A stretch of DNA of 64,000 nt from Acidobacteria bacterium Ga0074141 (GTDB taxonomy: Bacteria; Acidobacteriota; Blastocatellia; Pyrinomonadales; Pyrinomonadaceae): contig LNDP01000024.1 of assembly GCA_001464665.1 (NCBI GenBank), forward strand, positions 682,001 to 746,000, in the 5' to 3' direction. Below, in pieces: positions 29,033-38,009 of the stretch. The notes under the pieces were generated by a model. The model did no database searches. It saw nothing but the letters and a program-made list of their open reading frames with translations, and was not told where the DNA came from. Every line of letters begins with the position of its first letter. The stretch's first letter is position 1. A program made the translations under genes and the position numbers.

Positions 29033-30337
29033 ATGCTCAAAAGGATCATCGTTCTAGCCGCTTTCGTATCCCTCTTTTCGCTTTTCGCCGCAGCTCAGGA
29101 TTCGAAGCCGAAACTCATCGCGATCAAGGCTGGCAGCCTGATCGATACCGTTAACGGCCGCGTTCTTAAGGACCAGGTCATCATTATCGAAGGCGAGAAG
29201 ATCAAGGCGGTCGGCCCCGGCCTTGCCATTCCGGAGGGTGCAGATGTGATCGACCTCTCAAACATGACGGTGCTGCCCGGGCTCTCGGATGCTCACGTTC
29301 ACATCTCCGGGGATCCAACACATGGAATCGGTAGCCGCTCCACGTTGTCCGGTGTCCAGTTGGCGACCACGTCGCATGTCTTTGCCCGCCGGACACTTTT
29401 TGCGGGCTTCACCACGGTCCGAGACCTCGGCTCCATCGAGTTCGTCAGCCTTGCTCTCAAGCGTGCCATCGATGCCGGGAGCGTCGCGGGCCCGCGAATG
29501 CTTGTCGCCAATTACTACATCGGGGCGACCGGCAGTCCGGCAGATATCGGCGGCGGCTCGCCGCTTACCGGTTCAAAACTCCCGCCCGAGATGACCGGCG
29601 TTGCCGACGGGCCCGATGCGATCCGCAAAAAGGTCCGTTGGAATATCCGTCTCGGTGCCGATGTGATCAAGTTCGGAGCAAGCTCGGGCGTGCTCAGCGA
29701 TGAAAAGGTCGTCGGTGTTGCGAAATACACGCAAGAGGAGATGGATGCACTCGTTGATGAATCCACTCGGCTTGGCGTTAAGGTCGCGGCCCATTCGCAT
29801 GGCACCGACGCGATAAAGATGGCGGTGAAGGCCGGAGTCGCTTCTATCGAGCACGGCAGCCTGATCGATGGCGAAGGCATTCGGATGATGAAGGAACGCG
29901 GCACATATCTTTCTGCCGACATCTACGTCAGCGACTACATCCTGAGCGAGTATTCCAAGCGCGGCGTTGAGGAGATCGTTCTGCAGAAAGAGCGGGTCGT
30001 TGGCCAAAAGCAACGTGAGAATTTCAAAAAGGCGGTCGAGGCGGGCGTCAAGATCGCCTTCGGTACCGATGCCGGCGTTTACCCGCACGGCATGAACGGC
30101 AAACAGTTTGCGTATATGGTCCAGTGGGGCATGACGCCGATGGCCGCTATCCAGGCAGCCACCGTCAACAACGCTGACCTGTTCGGCATGAGCGACCAGA
30201 TCGGCTCGATCACCGCCGGAAAGTTTGCGGACATCATCGCCGTCGAGGGCGATCCGATCGCCAACATCAAACTCCTCGAAGATGTGAAATTTGTGATGAA
30301 AGGCGGGACGGTATATAAAGGAGCGGCACGGCGGTGA
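29033..30337 (+). CDS. Secreted metal-dependent amidohydrolase
   Basis: 434 residues with a signal peptide (residues 1-22, ending FAAAQ). Amidohydrolase superfamily: N-terminal beta-sandwich (LIDTVNGRVLKDQVIIIEGEKI), metal motif DAHVH near residue 87, carboxylated-lysine-like region near ADVIKFGASSG, VAAHSHG, SIEHGS and the final aspartate in FGTDAGVYPHG. It resembles imidazolonepropionase-like and Xaa-Pro dipeptidase-like acidobacterial enzymes that cleave cyclic amides or dipeptides. The precise substrate is open. It starts a three-gene run with another amidohydrolase 4 bases behind it. Confidence 0.87.
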   Translation: MLKRIIVLAAFVSLFSLFAAAQDSKPKLIAIKAGSLIDTVNGRVLKDQVIIIEGEKIKAVGPGLAIPEGADVIDLSNMTVLPGLSDAHVHISGDPTHGIGSRSTLSGVQLATTSHVFARRTLFAGFTTVRDLGSIEFVSLALKRAIDAGSVAGPRMLVANYYIGATGSPADIGGGSPLTGSKLPPEMTGVADGPDAIRKKVRWNIRLGADVIKFGASSGVLSDEKVVGVAKYTQEEMDALVDESTRLGVKVAAHSHGTDAIKMAVKAGVASIEHGSLIDGEGIRMMKERGTYLSADIYVSDYILSEYSKRGVEEIVLQKERVVGQKQRENFKKAVEAGVKIAFGTDAGVYPHGMNGKQFAYMVQWGMTPMAAIQAATVNNADLFGMSDQIGSITAGKFADIIAVEGDPIANIKLLEDVKFVMKGGTVYKGAARR

Positions 30338-30341
30338 AGCG

Positions 30342-31307
30342 ATGATCTTTCGCGTCCTTGCAGTTCTAGTGTCCATTTCGGCATTTGCCGCTTCGGCGGC
30401 GATAAAGGCGGCCGAGCCGATCTCCGATGGGCACGTGCATATCCTTAGCCCGGAGCTGATCAAGATCTGGAAGGGACTTGGCATACCGTTTTCGAGGGCC
30501 GATGAATATTACTCGGATATCGACGTCATTCTCCGCAACACGGCGGTCGGGCGGATCGACCTGATCTCGATGGCGCATGTTTATTCGGCGGAAGACTTCG
30601 GTGGGTTCAAAAATGAGCGCGAACTAGTTGAGCGGGAGAATTCATTCGTTGCCACTGCGCGTGATAAACACCCGAGAAAGACCCGTGCCCTCTGCAGCGT
30701 CGACGCGCTCCGCGACTACGCACTTGCGGAGCTTGAGCGATGCCGGACGCGGCTCAAAATGGACGGCATTAAGCTTCACCACAACGCCAACCAAGTTTAT
30801 CTGACCGTGCCGGAGCACCTTGCCAAGGTAAAGCTTGTCTTTGAGTTCGCGGCGAAGCACAAGATGCCGATCCTGTTGCACTTTGACAACAGCCATCGCC
30901 GATTCGGCAAGCCGGATATCGACCTTCTCGCAGGTTCGATTCTGAAAGACCTCGGCCCGGTCGAGCTCCGCATCGCCCACTTCGGCACATCCGGCGGCTT
31001 CAACCAGCGGACGCGGGCGTTCCTCAATGCCTTTATCGAAAAGCTCAACACAGACCCGACGCTCGGGAGACACAAGATCACCTTCGATATCTCTGCCGTT
31101 GCTCTCGATAAAGACAGCGAAGGCGTCCGCAAACTGACCGATGACGAGTTCGCCGTGCTCGCCAGATATATTAGACGGCTTGGGCTCGAGCGCATCTCCT
31201 TCGGAACCGATTACCCGCTCTACACGCCCGCCGAGTACGAGGCGATCCTTCGCACACGCGTCGGCCTTACCGAAAAGGAACTGCGGCGTGTACTTAGAAG
31301 GAAATAG
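30342..31307 (+). CDS. Amidohydrolase-2-type metal-dependent hydrolase
   Basis: 321 residues with a signal-like start (residues 1-22). Metal motif DGHVHIL near residue 31, a HHN in the middle (IKLHHNANQVYL), ILLHFDNSHRRF, RIAHFGTSGG and SFGTDYPLYTPAEYE at the end. This is the PF04909 (amidohydrolase-2) family, with decarboxylase and lactonase members. The start is 4 bases after the preceding amidohydrolase stop, so it is co-translated with it, but the two are of different subfamilies. Substrate unknown. Confidence 0.8.
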   Translation: MIFRVLAVLVSISAFAASAAIKAAEPISDGHVHILSPELIKIWKGLGIPFSRADEYYSDIDVILRNTAVGRIDLISMAHVYSAEDFGGFKNERELVERENSFVATARDKHPRKTRALCSVDALRDYALAELERCRTRLKMDGIKLHHNANQVYLTVPEHLAKVKLVFEFAAKHKMPILLHFDNSHRRFGKPDIDLLAGSILKDLGPVELRIAHFGTSGGFNQRTRAFLNAFIEKLNTDPTLGRHKITFDISAVALDKDSEGVRKLTDDEFAVLARYIRRLGLERISFGTDYPLYTPAEYEAILRTRVGLTEKELRRVLRRK

Positions 31308-31316
31308 AGGAGATCA

Positions 31317-31751
31317 ATGAAATACAACGTCGCGATCGAAATTGAAAAGCCGGTTGACGAGGTCGTTGCACTCTTCGACAGCGTGGAAAACCTCTACGAG
31401 TGGATGGAAGGTCTCGAGAGCTTTGAGCATCTCGAAGGAACGCCCGGTGAGGTCGGCGCAAGGTCGCGGCTCAAATTTGATATGAATGGCCGGAAGATGG
31501 AGATGATCGAGACCATCACTGTAAAGAACCTGCCGCGTGAGTTTGCCGGTACTTACGAAGCCGATGGCGTCTTCAACATCGTCCGCAATCGCTTCGAACC
31601 GCTCGGCGAGGGCCGCACGCTCTACACCTCCGAGAACGAGTTTCAGTTCAGGGGATTTATGAAGATCTTCAGCTGGCTGATGCCCGGCATGTTCAGAAAG
31701 CAATCGCTAAAATATCTCGAGGCCTTCAAGCGCTTTGCCGAATCGCCTTAA
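31317..31751 (+). CDS. SRPBCC / CoxG-like ligand-binding protein
   Basis: 144 residues, START-like fold: KYNVAIEIEKPVDEVVALFDSVENLYEWM at the start, a beta-strand core with TITVKNLPREFAGTYEAD, and a C-terminal helix LKYLEAFKRFAESP. Such proteins bind hydrophobic ligands or act as cyclases. It begins 9 bases after the amidohydrolase with a GGAG site and is likely the last gene of that operon. Confidence 0.75.
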   Translation: MKYNVAIEIEKPVDEVVALFDSVENLYEWMEGLESFEHLEGTPGEVGARSRLKFDMNGRKMEMIETITVKNLPREFAGTYEADGVFNIVRNRFEPLGEGRTLYTSENEFQFRGFMKIFSWLMPGMFRKQSLKYLEAFKRFAESP

Positions 31752-31975
31752 CGGCCGAGGCCGTGCCCACTATGCCGGAAACTTCCGCCCGGCTGATCAG
31801 CAACCTCACTGCAATTTTACCGCGAACCGGGGAAGGTGACGATGTCAGCATCATTGTCCGGGCATTTCTCTGCGCTTTTTTCTGTGCGAGAGAAACTTTC
31901 TCCGGTTTTATGATTCTGCTCATTTTCTTAGTTCCCTTTGTTCGTTAGGTTTGAATCGATCGCAGGCTAAACGCA

Positions 31976-32308
31976 ATGAACCACATTACCGAAATCAGCA
32001 GGCTGACGTTTGGCAGTGAGCCCGACGACGGGCGTGATCTCCAGCCCGAGCAACTTTTTGACGGGCCATATCGCCGGGTACTGCAGATCAAAATGCGCGA
32101 AGGAGCGGTGCTCAAGAAGCACAAGGCGGCGGAACCGATCACGGTCTTGTGTCTGGCCGGCAACGGAACATTTCGGGCCGGGCCGGACCTTGAAGATTCG
32201 TGCCAACTGACCGAAGGAACCTTGATCACACTGGATGCCGAGGTCGAGCACGAAGCCGTGGCCGAGAGCGGCCTGCATCTGCTCGTCACAAAATTCAAGG
32301 CCGCATAG
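31976..32308 (+). CDS. Cupin-domain protein, upstream of the NO reductase gene
   Basis: 110 residues, single cupin fold. The metal motif-like stretch MREGAVLKKHKAAEPITVLCLAGNG is followed by GTLITLDAEVEHEAVAESG, with histidines at both places. It resembles quercetin-dioxygenase-like or NO-related small cupins that sense or bind a metal. Its stop is 31 bases before the start of the quinol NO reductase gene, so the two are likely co-transcribed. An active enzymatic role is not shown. Confidence 0.75.
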   Translation: MNHITEISRLTFGSEPDDGRDLQPEQLFDGPYRRVLQIKMREGAVLKKHKAAEPITVLCLAGNGTFRAGPDLEDSCQLTEGTLITLDAEVEHEAVAESGLHLLVTKFKAA

Positions 32309-32339
32309 AAGCGGCCAGTCCGAGCTTAGGAGGAAATCA

Positions 32340-34580
32340 ATGAAGAAACTTTGGATCGTTTTCGCGGTGGTATTCATTTTCTCGTTTGCCATTTTGGGAT
32401 GGGTCGGCTCTGAGATCTTTCGGCAGGTGCCCCCGATCCCGCTTGAGGTCGTGACATCAGACGGCCAGGTTATGATCCCGGCCGAGCAGATAATGGACGG
32501 GCAGAACGTCTGGCAGGCGATGGGCGGAATGCAGGTCGGATCGATATGGGGCCACGGCAGCTATGTTGCCCCGGATTGGACCGCCGACTATCTGCATCGC
32601 GAATCGCTCTTCATCCTGAACGAATGGACCGAAGGCCGCTTCGGGGCCGATGGAAGCTCAATGCCGAGCGAAGAGCGGGCGGCGATGATCCAGCGGTTGA
32701 CCGATCTGATGCGAACGAACAAGTACGACCCGGCAACCCAGCGGCTTACGGTCGATCCGCTCCGGGCTCGTGCGTTTGAACACAATCTCGCGCATTATAC
32801 AGACATCTTTAGCAACGGCAGCGATGACTATGCTATTCAGCGTGGTGCGCAATCTGATCCGGACCGTCTGCGAAAGTTGAATTCATTCTTTTTCTGGACC
32901 GCTTGGGCATCGGCGGCGAACCGTCCCGACAACGACATCTCGTACACAAGCAATTTCCCGTCTGAGCCACTGGTCGGGAATGTGCCGACCGACAGCTCGA
33001 TCATTTGGACCGGCGTCAGCGTCATCGCTCTGATCCTAAGCATCGGGGCGATGGTGTGGTTCTACGCCGGCTGGCACAAAGAAGCGACATCGCCTGTCAC
33101 TCCGGATACTGATCCGTTAATAGGCGAAACGATCACGCCATCGCAAAAGGCGACGGTGAAATACTTCGTCATCGTCTCGCTTCTATTTTTGCTGCAAATT
33201 GTAATGGGCATAATCACGGCGCATTATGGCGTCGAGGGCGGTGGTTTCTACGGATTCCCGCTCGCTGATTATTTGCCGTACGTCGTCACACGAACGTGGC
33301 ACGTCCAGCTTGGCATATTCTGGATCGCGACGGCTTGGCTCGCGGCGGGGCTATTCATTGCACCGTACATTTGCGGATTTGAGCCGAAGTTTCAGCGGCT
33401 GGGCGTCAACCTGCTATTTGGAGCATTGCTGATCGTGGTACTTGGATCGATGGCGGGCCAATGGGCAAGCGTGATGCATCTGCTCCCGGGCGATCTTTGG
33501 TTCTGGTTCGGCCATCAGGGTTACGAATACGTCGATCTCGGCCGAGTCTGGCAGGCCGCTTTGTTGGTCGGCCTTCTCTTATGGCTGGTCCTGATTGCAC
33601 GTAGCGCGATCCCCGCGCTTCGTGCCGATGGCAGCCGATCGCTTGTGGTTCTCTATCTTGTTACGACGGCGGGCATCGCGTTCTTTTACGCACCCGGACT
33701 TTTCTGGGGAATGCGTTCGCATCTTACCGTCGTCGAATACTGGCGATGGTGGGTCGTTCACCTTTGGGTCGAAGGCTTCTTTGAGGTTTTCGCTACGACC
33801 GTTATCGCGTTTCTTTTTGCTCGCTTGGGCGTGATCAAGGCGGAGCACGCTGCGTTCGCTGCACTGTTCTCGGCGGCGATATACCTGAGCGGCGGCATCA
33901 TCGGAACACTACATCATCTGTATTTTGCAGGCACGCCGACGGTAGCTATCGCGTTTGGTGCGGTGTTTAGTGCACTTGAGATCGTGCCGCTTGTATTTGT
34001 CGGGTATGAGGCGATGGATAACATTCGCCATTCCAAAGCGAGGCCGTGGCTAGAGCAATATAAGTGGATCGTTTACTTTTTTGTCGCGGTCGCCTTCTGG
34101 AATCTGGTCGGTGCGGGCGTCTTTGGATTCATGATAAATCCGCCGATCGCACTCTACTATATGCAGGGCCTGAACACGACCGCGGTCCATGCTCACGGTG
34201 CGCTTTACGGTGTCTATGGAACGTTGGGGCTCGGCTTGCTGCTGTTCTGTATGCGGGCAATGCAGCCGGAAAGGATCTGGAACACCAAGCTGCTGGCGTT
34301 CTCTTTCTGGGCGATCAATATCGGAATGATGCTTGAGATATTGCTCAGCCTGCTGCCTATCGGCCTGCTCCAGACATATCAATCGGTCTCGGTCGGGTAT
34401 TGGTCGGCACGCAGCCCTGAGTTTATGCAGTCGGACCTGATGTCGACGCTGAGGTGGATGCGGCTCTTTGGCGACACGATCTTTGCGATCGGTGCGGTAG
34501 CGTTCGTCTGGTTCGCCTTGAAGCTGATGTTTACAAAAGGTGAAAACGGCACGTCAGAGGTCGTCGACAAGTTGGAGTAG
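32340..34580 (+). CDS. norZ: Quinol-dependent nitric oxide reductase (qNOR)
   Basis: 746 residues from the ATG at 32340, which has AGGAGG 6 bases upstream; a longer frame from 32235 overlaps the cupin gene. An N-terminal membrane anchor and a periplasmic cytochrome-c-like fused domain without a CXXCH haem motif (residues about 30-230) precede 12-13 membrane helices of the haem-copper oxidase core (ITAHYGVEGGGFYGFPLADY, HVQLGIFWIATAWL, GHQGYEYVDLGR, WWVVHLWVEGFFEV, GTLHHLYFAG, HAHGALYGVYG). The haem/Fe-B ligand histidines are in these motifs. This fused single-subunit form takes electrons directly from (mena)quinol to reduce NO to N2O. No denitrification nitrite reductase is nearby, so the role is probably NO detoxification. 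Confidence 0.95.
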   Translation: MKKLWIVFAVVFIFSFAILGWVGSEIFRQVPPIPLEVVTSDGQVMIPAEQIMDGQNVWQAMGGMQVGSIWGHGSYVAPDWTADYLHRESLFILNEWTEGRFGADGSSMPSEERAAMIQRLTDLMRTNKYDPATQRLTVDPLRARAFEHNLAHYTDIFSNGSDDYAIQRGAQSDPDRLRKLNSFFFWTAWASAANRPDNDISYTSNFPSEPLVGNVPTDSSIIWTGVSVIALILSIGAMVWFYAGWHKEATSPVTPDTDPLIGETITPSQKATVKYFVIVSLLFLLQIVMGIITAHYGVEGGGFYGFPLADYLPYVVTRTWHVQLGIFWIATAWLAAGLFIAPYICGFEPKFQRLGVNLLFGALLIVVLGSMAGQWASVMHLLPGDLWFWFGHQGYEYVDLGRVWQAALLVGLLLWLVLIARSAIPALRADGSRSLVVLYLVTTAGIAFFYAPGLFWGMRSHLTVVEYWRWWVVHLWVEGFFEVFATTVIAFLFARLGVIKAEHAAFAALFSAAIYLSGGIIGTLHHLYFAGTPTVAIAFGAVFSALEIVPLVFVGYEAMDNIRHSKARPWLEQYKWIVYFFVAVAFWNLVGAGVFGFMINPPIALYYMQGLNTTAVHAHGALYGVYGTLGLGLLLFCMRAMQPERIWNTKLLAFSFWAINIGMMLEILLSLLPIGLLQTYQSVSVGYWSARSPEFMQSDLMSTLRWMRLFGDTIFAIGAVAFVWFALKLMFTKGENGTSEVVDKLE

Positions 34581-34613
34581 CGAACTGACGACCCCGAACC
34601 TTTGATTCAAAAT

Positions 34614-34641
34614 GAGCGGCGCCGCCTCGTTGGCGCCGCTC
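34614..34641. terminator. GC-rich stem-loop after the NO reductase gene
   Basis: A perfect 10-bp stem GAGCGGCGCC (34614-34623) with 34632-34641 around an 8-base loop, 33 bases past the stop. The plus strand lacks a T-run, so it may act as a weak or Rho-assisted terminator. Confidence 0.5.
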
Positions 34642-34691
34642 GTACTTAGCATAACGGCGGCCCGGCTGCACTTGAGAATTGAATTATCAGA

Positions 34692-35126
34692 ATGGCTGAC
34701 ATCGAAAACAGACAGGACATCGATCTGCTGATGGAGCGGTTCTACTCTAAGGCTCTGGGAGACGACGTGATCGGCTACATTTTTACGGACGTCGCCAAGC
34801 TCGACCTCGCTCATCATTTGCCGATCATCGGTGATTTCTGGGAGACGATCGTCTTTCAAACCGGAGTTTACGCAAAGCACGGCCGCAACCCGCTGCAAGT
34901 GCACGGCGAACTTAACCTGAAGACGCCGCTTGAACTTGACCATTTCAAACGATGGCTCGAGCTTTTTGACGCGACCGTGGATGAGAGCTTTGCGGGTGAA
35001 CGGGCCGATTTTATGAAGCTGCGTGCACGTGCGATAGCGAACCGGATGTTCAATTACGTGAGTAAGGTGCCGTCGATTCAGGCTAACTCCGGTGAAGTTC
35101 GCGAAGCGGGCCGTTGGGATCAATGA
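34692..35126 (+). CDS. Group III truncated haemoglobin
   Basis: 144 residues. The start IENRQDIDLLMERFYSKALGDD, the IFTDVAKLDLAHHLP helix, DFWETIVFQTGVY and the proximal histidine in DHFKRWLELFDATVDE are typical of group III truncated haemoglobins. They bind haem and react with NO or oxygen. The gene lies 111 bases after the qNOR gene on the same strand. Its last 44 bases overlap the 3' end of the convergent Crp/Fnr gene. A role in NO defence is inferred from the neighbours. Confidence 0.9.
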   Translation: MADIENRQDIDLLMERFYSKALGDDVIGYIFTDVAKLDLAHHLPIIGDFWETIVFQTGVYAKHGRNPLQVHGELNLKTPLELDHFKRWLELFDATVDESFAGERADFMKLRARAIANRMFNYVSKVPSIQANSGEVREAGRWDQ

Positions 35127-35730
35127 TCACCTTGCCGCGGTCGATCTCAAGAAGCTCTTTGTCGGCAAGCTTTCGGATCACTCGGATCGTCGTCTCCGTC
35201 GTCAGGCCCGCCATCTCGGCGATCTCTTGACGCCGGAGTTCGATCCGGACCGGCCCGATTCGTTCCTCGCGATCGGCCAACTTTAACAAGACATTTGCAA
35301 CCCGATGTTCGGGTGAAGCGGTAGCGAGGTTTTGTATCGTCGCCGTCTTTTCGCGGAGCATCGCACACATCCATTCGATGACGGAAAGGGCAAAATCGGG
35401 CGAGGTCCTGATGAGTTCGAGAAAGGCTTTTCGCGGAATAAGAAGAAGCTCGGTCGGTTCCATCGCGATCGCTGCCGATGGGTACGACTTACCGTCAAAT
35501 ACCGGCGGCACGGCAAACATCTCCCCGCGGTCGAAGATGCCGATTATGACCTCCTTGCCGGGCTCGAGAAAGTGCACCATCTTCACCCGGCCGCTGATGA
35601 CTACCGGCAGGTTATCCGCACTCTCGCCTTCAGAGAATATAAGCTCATCGGAGCCAAAGCGCCGCCTAATACCGGCCGACGTAAGCAGCCGGCTGAGCCC
35701 TGTATCCTGATCATTGAGAACAGGTTTCAT
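35083..35730 (-). CDS. Crp/Fnr-family transcriptional regulator
   Basis: 215 residues from the ATG at 35730; a longer frame from 35979 lies inside the prenyltransferase gene. Residues about 15-125 form a cyclic-nucleotide-binding-type beta barrel with [20 protein letters not shown]. Residues 150-215 carry a winged helix ([20 protein letters not shown]). There is no N-terminal Fnr cysteine cluster, so it is not an oxygen sensor of the Fnr type; NnrR/DNR-like NO sensing through haem is plausible because it sits against the qNOR and globin genes. Its start overlaps the prenyltransferase stop (ATGA), and its 3' end overlaps the globin gene by 44 bases. Confidence 0.85.
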   Translation of the reverse strand: MKPVLNDQDTGLSRLLTSAGIRRRFGSDELIFSEGESADNLPVVISGRVKMVHFLEPGKEVIIGIFDRGEMFAVPPVFDGKSYPSAAIAMEPTELLLIPRKAFLELIRTSPDFALSVIEWMCAMLREKTATIQNLATASPEHRVANVLLKLADREERIGPVRIELRRQEIAEMAGLTTETTIRVIRKLADKELLEIDRGKVIIDPNGPLRELHRS

Positions 35731-36605
35731 AGGCCGGTTTCGCGGGTAAAGACGGCGGCGGCAAAGCTGACAAGGAGTATCACGCTGACGAATGCATTGG
35801 TCGTGAAAAAGGCCGCGTTCATCTTCGAAAGGTCGTTCGGCTTGACGAGCGTGTGCTGGTAAACGAGCAATGCCATCACGAGTCCGGCACCGAGATATGC
35901 CGGCCAACCGAGCCCGGTAAAGGCCAGAATAAGAAGAAGAACGATGGCCGACTGAAAGTGGAAGAGCCGTGCGATCCAAAGCGAGCGGGCAATACCGAAG
36001 CGTGCCGGTATCGAGTGCAGCCCAGCCTTCGTGTCAAAGTCGTGATCCTGACAAGCGTAAAGAACATCAAAGCCCGCCGTCCACATCAGAACAAAAAGCG
36101 AAAGCAGGATCGGCACTTCAGAATCGATAGCACCGCGAACCGCTATCCACGCCGCCGTCGGCGAAATGGCAAGTGCCCATCCGAGAAGCACGTGGGCAAA
36201 GGCGGTGAACCGTTTGGCGTATGAATAGCCGAGCACGCTAATCAGTGCGACCGGTGAGAGCGCGAAAGTCAGCCAATTGAGCGAATATGCCGCAAAGACG
36301 AAGACCGCGACCGAGGCCAGCAAAAAGGCCCAGGCAAAGGTGAGCGAAAGGCGGCCGGCCGGGAGTTCGCGGTTTGCCGTTCGCGGATTGGCGGCGTCTA
36401 TCTCTCGATCGACTATGCGGTTAAATGTCATCGCCGCCGAGCGTGCGCCGACCATTGCAACAGTGATCCAAAGTATCTTCCGCCACGTAGGAAAGCCGTC
36501 GGCTGCAAGAACCGCCCCGAGGAATGCGAAAGGAAGCGCAAACAGCGTGTGCTCGAACTTGATCATTTCGAGCGTTGTCCTGAGTTTGCCGAAAAAGCCC
36601 GCCAT
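35727..36605 (-). CDS. UbiA-family prenyltransferase (MqnP/UbiA-like)
   Basis: 292 residues from the ATG at 36605; a TTG at 36638 is the alternative. About eight or nine membrane helices. The first Asp motif is [15 protein letters not shown] near residue 70-85 and the second is [12 protein letters not shown] near residue 190. Members attach polyprenyl chains to aromatic rings. The type that accepts 4-hydroxybenzoate is close to MqnP of the futalosine menaquinone pathway, and mqnE is in this window, so a menaquinone role is likely. Its stop overlaps the Crp/Fnr start, so the two form an operon. Confidence 0.87.
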   Translation of the reverse strand: MAGFFGKLRTTLEMIKFEHTLFALPFAFLGAVLAADGFPTWRKILWITVAMVGARSAAMTFNRIVDREIDAANPRTANRELPAGRLSLTFAWAFLLASVAVFVFAAYSLNWLTFALSPVALISVLGYSYAKRFTAFAHVLLGWALAISPTAAWIAVRGAIDSEVPILLSLFVLMWTAGFDVLYACQDHDFDTKAGLHSIPARFGIARSLWIARLFHFQSAIVLLLILAFTGLGWPAYLGAGLVMALLVYQHTLVKPNDLSKMNAAFFTTNAFVSVILLVSFAAAVFTRETGL

Positions 36606-36666
36606 AGGTATCGACCGCCAAACCCCTGATGATATCAAATAGCGGCCGCGTCTTCGACCGACTCTC

Positions 36667-37863
36667 CTAGCCGCCTTTTCTCATCTGCGATAGCCTAAGT
36701 GCCTGCCGACGGACCGCGTCCGAAATATTTTTGTTCTTTGACATCACGATCAGGTCGCGGGCCTGCAGACGCGTTAAGATCGGCAGCACGCTTGCGATCG
36801 GGGTTCGCGGGTTGCGGGCGAGGTTATGGATAACAGCGTAGTTGCGGGCCCATTGCCGACCGTTTGCGATGGTCCGCAGAACGTCTTCCGGAACCGCACG
36901 CATAGCAGCGATCTTTTCGACCTCCTGCTCGGTTATCCGAGCATTGTTGATTACCGCCTGGGCCACGATGCGGTTCGGGTCGCGGATAAGGATGTTCCGA
37001 GCCTCGCGGTCGCCTTTCATCGCGAGCTTTACGCGGTCCTTCATTCCCATCATCATCACGCGGTTGATCATCGAAACCCGCTCGTACGAGACGTCGCCTT
37101 CTTCGCCTTTTAACTCGCCGAGTATCTTATGAAGCGCGTGCTTCCGCTGCTCGTCGGTCTCCTCGTAGAGTTCCTCGATATATTCGAGCCCCATCCACGA
37201 ATCGTCCGTGTCCGCATCCGGCACCTCGATCATCGCCGCGATCAGCATCGCATCCTCAAAGTCAAGGTCCGACTCCACGCTTTCGAAAAACTCGGCCGCG
37301 GCCTCTTTGCCCTGAGCGCGAAGTTCGTTGGCGATCTGCTCGGCACCGCGTTCCTTTTCAAAGAATTCACGGCGCGTCTCGGCAACGTGGCGCTCAGCGT
37401 CCGGGCTGCGGTTCGGGTTCGCAAGAACGGCATCGATCAGCTTTGGGTGGCGGATAAGAAGTTGCTGGTTCGTCGCGATCGAATCAAGAATGGCCGTGCT
37501 CGTCGAGTTCTCGGCGAGCGAAACTATAGCCTCTGGCGAGGTCTTCGGATTGCGGAAGACTATCTCGTGTATCTCGGGCGCCACGCCCGGATGTGCGGCA
37601 AAGTGGTCAAGAACGGCCCGCGGTGCATTCTCGCTCTGAAGCACGGCCGAGACTGCTCCGGCCTCTTGCCCGGCGAGCGTTTCCCTGGCCGCGGTTGCGA
37701 TCGCCGCGTCGGCATCGGACGCAAGATGGGCAAGAGCTTCGAGCAGGTCCGCCTGCGGCAATGGCAGAACGCCTCGAGCGGCCGCAAGCCGGGCTGGCTG
37801 CGGAGCTGCTCCTTCGATCAACGTTCGGACTACGGGGTTCGTAGATTCTATCGGGTATTTCAT
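36667..37863 (-). CDS. Large acidobacterial protein with HEAT-like helical repeats, unknown function
   Basis: 398 residues, almost entirely helical, cytoplasmic (no signal peptide). Several repeats of about 30-40 residues have paired helices, for example [40 protein letters not shown] and [20 protein letters not shown], resembling HEAT/ARM or DUF2336-type repeats. An acidic middle part is present ([20 protein letters not shown]). Such proteins often act as protein-binding scaffolds. I do not recognise a named family. It starts on the opposite strand from wbpA-like dehydrogenase with about 150 bases between. Confidence 0.6.
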   Translation of the reverse strand: MKYPIESTNPVVRTLIEGAAPQPARLAAARGVLPLPQADLLEALAHLASDADAAIATAARETLAGQEAGAVSAVLQSENAPRAVLDHFAAHPGVAPEIHEIVFRNPKTSPEAIVSLAENSTSTAILDSIATNQQLLIRHPKLIDAVLANPNRSPDAERHVAETRREFFEKERGAEQIANELRAQGKEAAAEFFESVESDLDFEDAMLIAAMIEVPDADTDDSWMGLEYIEELYEETDEQRKHALHKILGELKGEEGDVSYERVSMINRVMMMGMKDRVKLAMKGDREARNILIRDPNRIVAQAVINNARITEQEVEKIAAMRAVPEDVLRTIANGRQWARNYAVIHNLARNPRTPIASVLPILTRLQARDLIVMSKNKNISDAVRRQALRLSQMRKGG

Positions 37864-38009
37864 CGGTGCAGACCGGTCAAACTGAATCCGATATTAACAT
37901 AAATCCGCAAACCGCTTGACTAAAGCGCTAAAGCTGAAATAGCGTTGTAATTTCGCCTTTCATACGTTCTTGATCGGTGCAAAAGTACTTAAACTCAGTG
38001 ATTTCCAAA

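Noticed and set aside
34581-34691. An Fnr/NNR box upstream of the globin gene
   Set aside because: TTGATTCAAAA-like and TTGAATTATCA-like sequences are present but do not have the TTGAT-N4-ATCAA spacing.
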